From: Lycium barbarum
Lineage: Eukaryota > Streptophyta > Magnoliopsida > Solanales > Solanaceae
Direction: 5' to 3'
Length of the DNA stretch: 64,000 nucleotides
NCBI RefSeq assembly: GCF_019175385.1
Contig: NC_083339.1
Coordinates: 48,532,074 to 48,596,073, forward strand
Shown one piece after another: positions 1 through 9,482 of the stretch. The translations under genes were made by a program, and so were the position numbers. The notes under the pieces were generated by a model that did no database searches, had not been told where the DNA came from, and saw only the letters and a program-made list of their open reading frames with translations. How positions within the stretch are numbered: the first letter of the stretch is position 1; each line of letters starts with the position of its first letter.

Positions 1-68
1 ATTATCGGTTGAAAGTTGTAACTCCTCAGGAGACAGGTTGCTATGATATATATATATGTGACAGTCTT
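1..68 (+). mobile_element. Family A LTR fragment, upstream of the B insertion
   Basis: This matches the A LTR at about 19415-19530, including the CTCAGGAGACAGG stretch and the TATATA tract before GTGACAGTCTT. The LTR is interrupted after GTCTT (64-68) by the B LTR and resumes at 3044. The rest of this LTR lies outside the window. The homology to 19415-19530 is direct. That 1-68 and 3044-3176 were once contiguous is inferred from the duplicated GTCTT. Confidence 0.8.
64..68. repeat. Target site duplication GTCTT, left of the B solo LTR
   Basis: The five bases GTCTT precede the TG of the B LTR at 69 and recur straight after its terminal CA at 3044-3048. They recur again after the second B LTR at 12456-12460. 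Five-base duplications are normal for Ty3/gypsy integrases. Confidence 0.85.
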
Positions 69-3043
69 TGTTATATCCCATGGTTGCGCATTCGGAATAA
101 TTTGGGATAATCTTGCCTTGTAGGAAATAAGGCTATGTTTTTATTTTATTTAATATATGTGTGATATTCATGAAAAATATTGATGCGGAAGTGCGGAGGA
201 ATGCCGAGGGCAAAATTGGAATTTCGGGAATTAGCTTCGGGAATTACAAATAGGATCCATAGACCAATTGGGCTCAAAAAACAGTTAAGAGAAATGGAGG
301 CCCAAAATTGGAAGGGTGGCCGGCCATAAAATAGGCCCAACCCATAAATTTAATCATGTGATCAATATGTATAAGTAAAGGGGATCCTTATCATTTCTCA
401 TTTAAGAAGCTTCAAGAAAGAAAACAATTGAGAGCTAAAATTAAAGAGGCCTTCGGCCATGACAAGAAAAAAAGAAAAAAAATTGTAAGTCCTTTAACTT
501 TGATCCCAAAAATCTCTTTCTTCTTGGATTCTTGATAAGCTCAAGACGCTCTTCGACGTGGTATAATTAGTTTAGCGAGAGGACGACGTTAGGGCAAGTG
601 GAAAAATTGAAGAAAAAGGTAAAATTTTTATCTTTTATGTTATGGAAAAAGTATATATGTTATAGTGGTTAGAAGTGCATGAAAATCATGAAATTGTGGT
701 GTGTGTGTGCTTGGCCGTGTGGGTGTGTAAGTGGGTGTGTGGCCGTGTGTAGTATGGTGCCATGGAAAGTGATGGATTAAATTCTATTTAGTCTGTTAGT
801 TGCGTCGTTGTTGCATTTGTGACGTGAATAAGGGTTTAATGAATCAAGTCGGCATTGAAAATGGTTGTGGGTTGTTATGGAAAATTATATGATTTTTATA
901 TAGTTTTTATATAATTATGAAAGTAGAGTTCTAGAATGTGAATCATTATTGTTGTTAATGAATTTGGAAGAAAACAATGCGAGTTGGTAGTGTTGTTGTA
1001 TTCGTTGAAGTTTCGGATAGAATATGGAATTGGCGGAATTGTTTGAATCCTTGAATATTGGTTGAAATGCTATTGAATTATGATTGAATAATCTTGAATT
1101 AGTTAATGAATATGGGAATGTTGATATTAGTTTGATATTGTGGAGTTTGAATGGAAGTTGTCGCCTTATGTAGAAAGGAAGAATATTGATGCTAGAACCT
1201 ATTTTGTTGTGATTCTTGATTCATTTGGTATGGTTGGGTTGTTGTTGTTGTTGATATTGAGCCGAGCTAAGTCTCGGGGATGTTATATGTATAGGGGAAG
1301 TGCTACCGAAATTTCGGTAGACAAATACATAGTTAAATGAATTCTTGAAGTCTTGAAATTCCTAATTGGTAACTTTGACCATTTGTAGATTCTGAGCGAG
1401 ACGGGATTTGAGTTTTGACGAGCGTAAGACGCATATAAGGTATGTAAGGCTACCCCATTCCTTCTTTTGGCATGTCCTAGGTATTCTAGGTCGATTTTTG
1501 AGTCCCGGAGGCAAATTCTGTTCCTGGAAATCCGAATTGGAAATCGAGTACTATTCATTCAATTGAATTGAACTATAACACTCATATTTTGTTGAAAAGT
1601 GATCAAATGTCCAGAACTTTCGCAAATGTAATCGAATCGCTTCGAAACCTCCATGTATGATCCCATAGACCCCAAATGTCTGTGATTCATGTCCGCCACC
1701 TCGACTTGACTCGAGGTGGGCCCGCTAACATCGAGACTCCCTTGTTTGCTCTATGAGTCTCATTTTTGTATAAGGTTGGCAAAGCACTTTTGTTTATGAA
1801 TTCGGCTATCATAAAATAATGTTTTGACTGCCACGATATTCTAAATTATATTTTGAACCATAAATACTACTTTGGAAATACTTTTGTAAAACGAACCCCG
1901 TATTGACTAATTGTTCGAACTACTTGACTAATGAGTTAGCATATGATTTTATCAAGTTTCAAAAGGTGTTTTGATATATAAATTGCATTGTTTGCTCACG
2001 ACTCCGCTCGTGCCTATTTATGACTTCGTTCACCGGTTCCCGGGCCGGTTATGATTCGTGCGCCCTATGATTAATTCGGCCGTATGCTGTGTTACGGTTC
2101 CCGAGACCTCGCCATAGGGCCGGGTTCCGTTTGGAGTTATGCTGTGATATGGCTGGTGATATGTTATGATGATATGTGTGTTCGGGGATGTACGGAGATT
2201 TGAACTTTCTGGTGTTATGCTGTGTGTGGCACCAGCGTCGGAGTGGTGACCACGTTCCTGAGCTTTTGCATGATTTTATCTGCATTATGTATATATGTTT
2301 TCAGTACAGGTTTGATATACTATTCAGTATTTCCCCTTTTGTATCCTGTTTGTTTCAGTTGTGGCTTATATTTCTGTACTTTATGCTTTACATACTCAGT
2401 ACATCTTTCGTACTGACCCCCTTTCTTCGGGGGCTGCGTTTCATGCCCGCAGGTACAGACACCGGTGATCCACCACTGTAGGCTCCATTTTCTGCTATTT
2501 CGGAGTGCTCCCTTTTGATCCGGAGCCCACTTTTGGTACATATATTTTTTTTGCTATGTATATACCTCTGTATATCTGACTATTTGGGTACGGCGGGGCC
2601 CAGTCCCGTCATATGTTTTCGTTCTGGATTTGTAGAGGCCTGTAGTCATATATGTGGGTCGAGGGTCCTATGTGTGTTTGCTTTAGTCGCGATTTGTGTC
2701 TTAGTGCGGTCCGTCAGTTATGGTGGCCAAAATGGCCCTTATGTTGTATCTGTACATACGATTGTCGACGTATATTCCGCCAACCTATCAGATTTGGATA
2801 CGGCCACATGGCCTGTATATTTGTATATGTGCCTTTGTACGGCGATGTGTATTCCGCCGCTCCTTCCTGTTCTGATATGATATTTTGATACGTGTGACCG
2901 CTTAAGACAAGTTTTGATTTGAATTATGTTTAAATGGCTAATATGAAATTTGAGTTAAGTTTAGATTGGATAATTGGATATGTAAGTCTATCTGGGTGCC
3001 CAAGTAGGGTGCCAGTCATGGCCCACGGGGTTGGGTCGTGACA
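69..3043 (+). mobile_element. Solo LTR of family B (Ty3/gypsy, Tekay-like)
   Basis: The unit starts TGTTATATCCC and ends GGGTCGTGACA, is 2,975 bp long and is flanked by GTCTT on both sides. No primer site follows it, so it is a solo LTR here. It is nearly identical along its length to the B 3' LTR at 9483-12455; I see scattered single-base differences and a small indel near 580. A TATA-like TATGTATAAG lies at about 366-380, so most of the LTR would be transcribed leader (R/U5). A splice-donor-like AAG|GTATGTAAG lies at 1437-1448 and a hairpin module at 2384-2460. Short open frames inside recur in both copies, show no recognisable protein family, and are taken as chance. The B LTR is clearly related to the E LTR at 44571-47459. 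Confidence 0.9.
2384..2460 (+). other. Conserved LTR double-hairpin module (B copy)
   Basis: Two inverted repeats lie side by side: CAGTAC (2397-2402) with GTACTG (2410-2415), then CCCCC (2417-2421) with GGGGG (2429-2433) around a TTTCTTC loop. CCCGCAG|GTACAGAC follows. The same arrangement occurs in the LTRs of A (18909-18971), E (46890-46953) and F (50097-50160 and 58465-58540, minus strand). Conservation across families suggests a function in the RNA or promoter, but none is established here. Confidence 0.65.
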
Positions 3044-3176
3044 GTCTTGGGACGCCATCCTGCCTTTATGTATACATAAGTTCTTTATTATGCTAATTGT
3101 GAATGATGATAGCAACAGGTGTATACGGGTGTCCAGCTCGGGCACTAGTCACGGCCTACGGGGTTGGGTCGTGACA
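3044..3176 (+). mobile_element. 3' end of the family A LTR (first copy)
   Basis: This continues the A LTR after the B solo LTR, starting with the duplicated GTCTT and ending GGGTTGGGTCGTGACA. It matches 19525-19660 of the complete A LTR and 12456-12588 of the second duplicated copy. The terminal CA is followed by AAAG and then the primer site, fixing the LTR boundary. Confidence 0.88.
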
Positions 3177-4330
3177 AAAGTGGTATCAGAGCGGTTCATC
3201 CTCGCCGTGTCTAGTAGAGACTTGTTTATCGATGTGTTGTGCACCACATTTATAAACTGGAAGCTACAGGACATTTAGGATGTTGTCTTTCCTTCTTACT
3301 CTAGATCGTGCGATAGAGCCCAGACATAGGAAATGAAATTCCTTATACTAACATTTGATTTCAGCTGAAGAACGACATCAATAGATGAAAGCGACTGATG
3401 ATATTGGAAGCTATACAACACGCAGGTGAGCAATGGTGCGAAGGAGGTATGTCGGATAAGGTAAGAATAATGGAATACGATCGAAATATGAAGTTGAAGG
3501 ATGAAAGAGAAGGTAGATACGAAGATATAACAGGACGGGTCGTTAAAGGATCAGGTACGTCCTGAGATGCGATATGACAGGTAAGTCCCGACGCCTTTAT
3601 ACCTCTTATTTGAAATTGGGAGCTCCGTGTCGCTACGATATGATATGATATTTGTGTATATATGTTGGCCTTGTGAGGCATTGTTGGTATTTCCTGCGTG
3701 CAGGTTCTGGGATAGTAAGGAGTACCGAGGAAACTCTGCCCAAAGTTTCCCAGAAATAGGAAAAAAAAGGGAATGAGATAAATTCATAATATGTTTGGAG
3801 GGTTGATACCGACAAGGTAAATTTCTAATGTAGGACTAAAGCCTTAAGAAATACCCCCACGTCATCCATAAGAGGCATCATTCTTATTTGGGAGACCTTG
3901 TTTTGAAGAAGCGTATATGAGCAGCAGAGTTTGGAATTCATTTGATATTTTTGCCTTAGAAAAAGGCTCACGTTGAAGGGCGAAAATGTCCAGCAATCAA
4001 GTTTCACTTTATTGGAAGAGTACAAAGCATACAACAAGTAGTTGTAAACTAAATAGTTCGTTCATGGCCCAAAAAAAAAAGAAATTTTCAGGGTAAACTA
4101 TGTGAGCTAAGCACTAGAAGTTCCGTGGTGCTCGGTAGATTCTAGTCTTCTTTGGAATGGGGGTTGGAAAATGCTTCATGGAGACATTTTATTAGTTCTT
4201 AGTCGACTAATCGGAGATGAAATTCGTGAAGGGAAAAACTCAACTTATGAGCTGCCATGAATCATGTGTTCCACGTGTTGTTGATGAAATGATAGGACGA
4301 CTCGGAAGAGCTTGCGATCCTAAGGGATAA
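3177..4330 (+). mobile_element. Family A internal region, 5' part (first, truncated copy)
   Basis: Non-coding 5' internal sequence of A, nearly identical to 12589-13740. After the primer site comes a leader shared by all families (GATCGTGCGATAGAG near 3305). An acceptor-like TTTCAG ends at 3364, at the position where other families have AG-NN-ATG of gag, but here GAA replaces ATG. A 60-base exon-like block is followed by CAG|GTGAGC, and a later TGCGTGCAG|GTTCTGGG lies near 3700. No Gag motif is visible in any frame. The copy stops at 4330-4332, where it is fused to the B LTR with shared bases ACT. Confidence 0.8.
3181..3192 (+). promoter_or_regulatory. Primer-binding site, tRNA-iMet type (family A)
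   Basis: TGGTATCAGAGC lies four bases (AAAG) after the LTR CA. This is the usual plant initiator-methionine tRNA primer complement of Ty1/copia and many Ty3/gypsy elements. It gives a plus-strand orientation to A. Confidence 0.9.
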
Positions 4331-4979
4331 CTCAGTACATCTTTCGTACAGACCCCCTTTCTTCGGGGGCTGCGTTTCATGCCCGCAGGTACAGACACCG
4401 GTGATCCACCACTGTAGGCTCCATTTTCTGCTATTTCGGAGTGCTCCCTTTTGATCCGGAGCCCACTTTTGGTACATATATTTTTTTTGCTATGTATATA
4501 CCTCTGTATATCTGACTATTTGGGTACGGCGGGGCCCAGTCCCTCCATATGTTTTCGTTCTGGATTTGTAGAGGCCTGTAGTCATATATGTGGGTCGAGG
4601 GTCCTATGTGTGTTTGCTTTAGTCGCGATTTGTGTCTTAGTGCGGTCCGTCAGTTATGGTGGCCAAAATGGCCCTTATGTTGTATCTGTACATACGATTG
4701 GCGACGTATATTCCGCCAACCTATCAGATTTGGATACGGCCACATGGCCTGTATATTTGTATATGTGCCTTTGTACGGCGATGTGTATTCCGCCGCTCCT
4801 TCCTGTTCTGATATGATATTTTGATACGTGTGACCGCTTAAGACAAGTTTTGATTTGAATTATGTTTAAATGGCTAATATGAAATTTGAGTTAAGTTTAG
4901 ATTGGATAATTGGATATGTAAGTCTGTCTGGGTGCCCAAGTAGGGTGCCAGTCATGGCCCACGGGGTTGGGTCGTGACA
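4331..4979 (+). mobile_element. Family B LTR, 3' part only
   Basis: This matches 2395-3043 of the solo LTR almost base for base, starting at the CAGTAC hairpin and ending GGGTCGTGACA. The upstream three quarters of the LTR are absent because A internal sequence is joined at 4330-4332. One arm of the first hairpin is altered (GTACAG instead of GTACTG). It is followed directly by the primer site, so it is the remnant of the 5' LTR of the truncated B copy. Confidence 0.9.
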
Positions 4980-4983
4980 AAAG

Positions 4984-4995
4984 TAGTATCAGAGC
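4984..4995 (+). promoter_or_regulatory. Primer-binding site of B, one base changed
   Basis: TAGTATCAGAGC lies four bases after the LTR end at 4979. It differs from the tRNA-iMet primer complement TGGTATCAGAGC by G to A at the second base. It may reduce priming, but the copy is truncated anyway. Confidence 0.85.
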
Positions 4996-6091
4996 GGTTT
5001 GCCCTCGGAATGTATACAGGCCGTGTCTCGTAGAGTCTTGTTTATCGGTGTGTTGTGCACCACATCTATAAACAGGAGGCTACAGGGCATTTAGGGTGTT
5101 GCCTTTCTTTGATTCTTAGATCGTGCGATAGAGCCAGCTATAGGAAATGAATTCCTTTCTTTCTAACCCTTGATTGCAGCTGGATAGCGGTATCGACGTA
5201 AGACAACGACTGCTGATATTGGAAGCAACACAGTATTCAGGTAAGCAATGGTATGAAAGACGTATGCTGGGTAAGGTATTCTGAAGTGCGATTAAAACAT
5301 AAAGTCGAACATTGAGAAGAGAAATAAACGGGAAAGTGTAGCAGGTGCAGTTTGAATTGGGCATGTGAGGTAAGCCTCGACATCTGTATACTTTTATCTG
5401 TAATTGTTAGCCCCGTGTGGCTATGATGTGATATGATATGATATGTATATACGTATATGTGTTGGCCCTGTGAGACATGGTTGGTATTTCCTGTGTACAG
5501 GTTTTGGGATAGTAAGAAATACAGAGGAACCTCTGCCCAAATTTTTCTAGAAATACGCAAAGGGAAATGAGATATAAATTCTTAACCTGTCTTGAAGGTC
5601 GGTACCGATATGATAAATCTATTATGGTGGATTAAAAGTTTAAGAGGTACCCTCCATGTTACTTGTAAGAAGTATTACCCTTATCGGAAAAAATTCTATC
5701 TCGAGGAAGCATATACGAGTAGCAAATTCGTAATTTATTTGGAGGGACCAGAAATATGTTCCAACCCATTTTGTTTTAGCACAGCCCATGTGAAGGGCAA
5801 AAAAAAAAATGTCCGACGACCAAGTTTCCTCTAATTGAAAGAATACAAAGCATATGACAAGCAGTCGGGAACTGAGCGGTTCGCTCGCGACTCCAAAATA
5901 TGGATATATATATATATAAACGTGGAGGTAATTATGTGAATTAAGTACTAAAAGATTCCGCGAGGTTCGTCGGACTCTAGCTTTCTGTTGCTGGTGGTCG
6001 GAAGATACCCTACCGTAACATTTTATCAGTTCTCCTCGACTGAGTGGAGATGAAATTTATGGAATAAAAATCTAAACTCGTGGGTTGTCTG

Positions 6092-6095
<4 letters not shown>

Positions 6096-6158
<63 letters not shown>
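6096..6158. repeat. (TA)n microsatellite
   Basis: About 31 uninterrupted TA units inside the non-coding internal region of B. A shorter TA tract occurs at about 5906-5918. Confidence 0.95.
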
Positions 6159-6161
<3 letters not shown>

Positions 6162-6328
6162 TGAAGGTAAATATTGAGGATTTACAAGGGGCGACACGGA
6201 AATCATAAAGTCAGAAAAGTAATAGAATTCTCGTTAGGCCGGGGTGGGACCCGCTACGAGGACGTTTGAAAAGTTGTTAAGGCCCCGATTTGTCTTAAAT
6301 TATGTGACAAAGGCCGTGCGGGACAATT

Positions 6329-6433
6329 GGTGCAATTATACCGACCTTAGCGTGTCTAAATTCATTAAAGTTGCAAGGTTAAGCGTGCCAGGGCCAGAGC
6401 AATTCTGGGATGGGTGACCCCCTGGGAAATGTA
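6329..6433 (+). pseudogene. 5S rRNA-derived relic with internal control region
   Basis: The stretch follows the plant 5S rRNA in order. A diverged 5' half has GGTGCAATTATACCGAC at 6329-6345. An A-box-like GGTTAAGCGTGCC comes next (about 6378-6390), then an intermediate-element-like GGCCAG (6392-6397). A C-box-like GGGATGGGTGACC lies at 6407-6419, followed by CCCTGGGAA. The last 15-20 bases of 5S rRNA are not recognisable. The pol III internal control region is better preserved than the rest. The known plant precedent is the Cassandra TRIM family, which carries a 5S-like block in its LTRs. Here it lies in the internal region of a gypsy element, either as an inserted fragment or as a resident module. 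Confidence 0.75.
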
Positions 6434-7439
6434 CAGAAATTTTCGCAAACCTAGATATGAGAGGCAAATGGAAAATTCGGGGTAACCTAAAGGTAATTAG
6501 GATATATGGAACGGTAAGAAACTTTATAGGGGCCACACGAGCTGAGATGGATTAGATTGCTAAAAAGGGAAGAAAAAGCAGCGCAGCTCCGAAAACTAGG
6601 GTAAGTATGAATAAGTGATTGAAGATGTATTGTAAAAGAAATGGTAGTGATATATATATATATATGTATGTGTAGGGCCCCATTTATGACTGTGTTGATT
6701 GATTGGCGAACCCTGATAGCCATTGTGGTAATATATGGAAAACATTAACCGAACAGAATTTATGAGACAAAGCGAAAGGTATAGCACAGATGTTACGGAA
6801 TAAACTAATATTCATTTTTGCTACCAGTTGAGATTGGAAGATTCTAATACGACGATGTTAGGAAAGAGAAGAGAATGATTGAGTGGAAGGTAATCCAAAA
6901 TGTTAGAAAGAGTGAACCGTAAGAAACGTAATTATGTAGAACCTCTAAAAGAGTCAATGGGGTAACACACGAGAATTATTTGCGAAAACGAACTAAAAGG
7001 TAGTAGTGCAGAACAAAGGAAACCTATGGTATGGAATGATGAATCATGTGCATATCAGGTAATTCGAATATCGAAAAGAACAGAACGACGGATAAGGAAC
7101 GGGTATGAAAGAAGGAATAAATTGGCTAAATCATCCAATGAGGAAGGATATAATTAGTAAAAGATAAATTGCTATATTAATTACGTTATCGGAGTGTCAG
7201 CTATTGGATAAGATTGTGTACTATGTAGTTATGATTCTGTTAAGGTTTTGTACGAAAATAACCAAGTTGTAGGTTAGAAGGAAAAGATACGAATATGGTG
7301 TAAGTATAACCCCAAAGAAGGGAAACGAAGGAAAGTAAGCAAAGTAAGTATACATGAAAACAACTGACATACAGAGGGTGAAGCGATAAAGGACTGGTCT
7401 AGGCCTTCGACATCGACTGAAATATGTAGCTCTCTGAGA

Positions 7440-9355
7440 ATGGTCCGATTGTAGCCTATGTTCCCCGGCAGCTCAGACCGCACGAGAGAAAGTTAATTCG
7501 CTCATGATCTAGAATTAGATATAGTAATTCATGCTTTAAAGATATAGCGGTATTACACACATGGGATCCGCGTTGATATTTACACGGGCCCTAAGAGCCT
7601 CCAGTATATTCTAAGCCAAGAGGAGCCGAATTCGCGGCAGAAAAGACGGTTCGAATTATTGAAAGATTATGATGTTAATATTTTGTGCCACCCTAGAAGG
7701 GCTGATGTTGTGACAAACGCACTTAGTCGTGAACCTATGGACGGCATTGACCGGAGTACATTCGAAAACAAAGAATTAGTTTGTAAAAACTCATCAGTCG
7801 GCTAGCCTGGGAGTCCGTTTGGTCGTTTCTGAGGATATTGGAATTTTCGTCTGAGAAGTTGCAGAATTATCGATTATAGAAGAAGTAAGAACAACGTCAA
7901 TTTGAGGGCCCTATTCTGGTACAGTATATAGAGATACAACCCTTGATAAGGAAAGGACCTATTTTGAGGTCTCACCTGATGGGGCATTGTTATACAGAGG
8001 CAGATTATGTGTGCCTGACGCAGTGCTGCGACGGCCAATTATGGGCGAAGCACCTAATCTTCGGTATTCTGTTTATCCTGAATCCACTAAAATGTACCAT
8101 GATCTTAAATGCTTATACTGATGGGACGGTATGAAAAAGGGACATTGCAGAGTTCGTTGGCCAATGCCCAAATTGTCAGCAAGTCAAGATTGAGCATCAG
8201 AAGCCCGACATATTACTACAGGGAATGGAAATTCCAGCTTGGAAATGGGAAATGATTAATATGGACTTCATTAGAGTATTATCGCGCACTCCACGCAGGT
8301 ATGATTCTATTTGAGTCATTGTCGATAGATTGACGAAATCAGCCCACTTTCTCCCAGTCCGGACTACTTATTCGGCTGAGGATTATGCTAGATTATACAT
8401 CAGAGAGATAGTCAGGCTTCCCGGAGTCCCTGTATCTATTATTACTGACCGAGGTGCCCATTTTACGGCGAATTTTTGGAGGTCATTCCAGGAGGGATTA
8501 GGGACTCAGGTGAGTCCTAGCACAGCATTCCATCCTCAGTCCGACGGACAGGCCGGGCGTACTATTCAGACACTGGAAAATATGTTGCGGGCCTGTGTTA
8601 TCGATTTTAGAGGTAGCTGGGATGATCAATTGTCGCATATTGAATTTGTTCAAAATAATAGTTATCGTTCATAGCACCATACGAATACGAAGCCCTATAT
8701 AGTATCCAGATGGCACTGTATGAAGCCTTATACGGTAGGGAGTGCAGATTCTTTGATTGGTTGGTTTGATGTGGGTCAAGCAAAATTAATTGGGCCAGAT
8801 GTGATCCAGGAAGCAGTGGATAAAGTAAAACTTATTCGGGAGCGATTATTGGCTGCACAGAGTCGACAGAAAGCATATGCAGACAGACGACGTCGACCGT
8901 TAGAGTTCCAAATTGGCGACTGGGTATTTCTGAAGGTGTCGCCTATGAAGGGTGTTATGAGATTCGGTAAAAAGGGTAAGTTAACCTCGCGGTATATCGG
9001 GCCATATCAGATCGTTCGGAAGATAGGCGAGGTCGCCTATGAGCTAGACTTACCCTCCGATTTGGAGGAAGTACACTCGGTATTTCATGTATCCATGCTC
9101 CGGAAATGTATTGGTGATCCTTCAAGAATAATCCCAACAGATAATATTCAGGTGACGGAAGACTTGTCTTATGAAGAGCAACCTGTGGCTATTATGGATC
9201 GTCAGGTGAGGAGGCTACGTACCAAAGATATACCCTCGGTTAAGGTCTTTTGGCAAAACAATAATAAAGAAGAAATGACCTGGGGAGCAGAGGACGAAAT
9301 GAAGAAAAAGTACCCTCACTTGCACTTTACGCCTACAGGTAATCTAAATTTCTAA
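7440..9355 (+). pseudogene. Family B pol remnant: RNase H end, integrase, chromodomain
   Basis: Homology to E pol begins near 7440 with the late RNase H region ([15 protein letters not shown], then the TDHKSL-like strand, both damaged). It continues through the integrase zinc finger (QCPNCQQVK intact near 8158-8190). The core follows in open frame from 8330 (DRG at the second catalytic Asp). The C-terminal domain and chromodomain are open at 8720-9355, ending YPHLHFTPTGNLNF. Breaks include a TGA in place of Trp near 8312, small indels, and a duplicated patch at about 8671-8715. The catalytic Glu of the DD35E triad is Gly (DGQAGRT). The segment cannot encode an active integrase. The DNA is close to E, so B probably derives from an E-like parent. 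Confidence 0.85.
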
Positions 9356-9446
9356 ATTTGTTATCTTAATGGGTAAGTGATCTATCTGCGCTACTCATAA
9401 GAAGAAAATCTCCCGAAATGTTTGTCGGACCCTATAAGGCTAATTT

Positions 9447-9482
9447 AACATTCGAGGACGAATGTTCTAAAGGGGGGGAGAA
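9447..9482 (+). promoter_or_regulatory. Hairpin and polypurine tract before the B 3' LTR
   Basis: AACATTCG-AGGA-CGAATGTT is a perfect 8-bp inverted repeat (9447-9466). The polypurine tract AAAGGGGGGGAGAA (9469-9482) follows, directly abutting the TG of the 3' LTR. The tract primes plus-strand synthesis. The hairpin recurs in A, C, E and F at the same place. Confidence 0.9.

Larger units (their letters stand above)
4980..7439 (+). mobile_element. Family B internal region, non-coding part
   Basis: About 2.5 kb with no Gag, protease or RT motif in any frame. The first 600 bases are alignable by eye with the A internal region: an acceptor-like TTGCAG ends near 5179, an exon-like block follows to about 5240, then CAG|GTAAGC, then TGTGTACAG|GTTTTGGG near 5502. 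The block at about 7160-7380 also resembles A at about 14935-15250. It holds a (TA)n tract at 6096-6158 and a 5S rRNA-like relic at 6329-6433. The pol remnant begins near 7440. Long non-coding internals of this sort are typical of LARD-type elements. Confidence 0.75.

Noticed and set aside
2515..2888. 121- and 78-residue open frames recurring at 4451-4824 and 11927-12300
   Set aside because: They recur only because the B LTR is duplicated. They have no recognisable domain, overlap each other in different frames and sit in the LTR leader.
6270..6560. A complete Cassandra TRIM LTR around the 5S-like block
   Set aside because: A TGTTAAGGCCCCG start at about 6275 is suggestive, but I could not find a matching CA end with a five-base target duplication.
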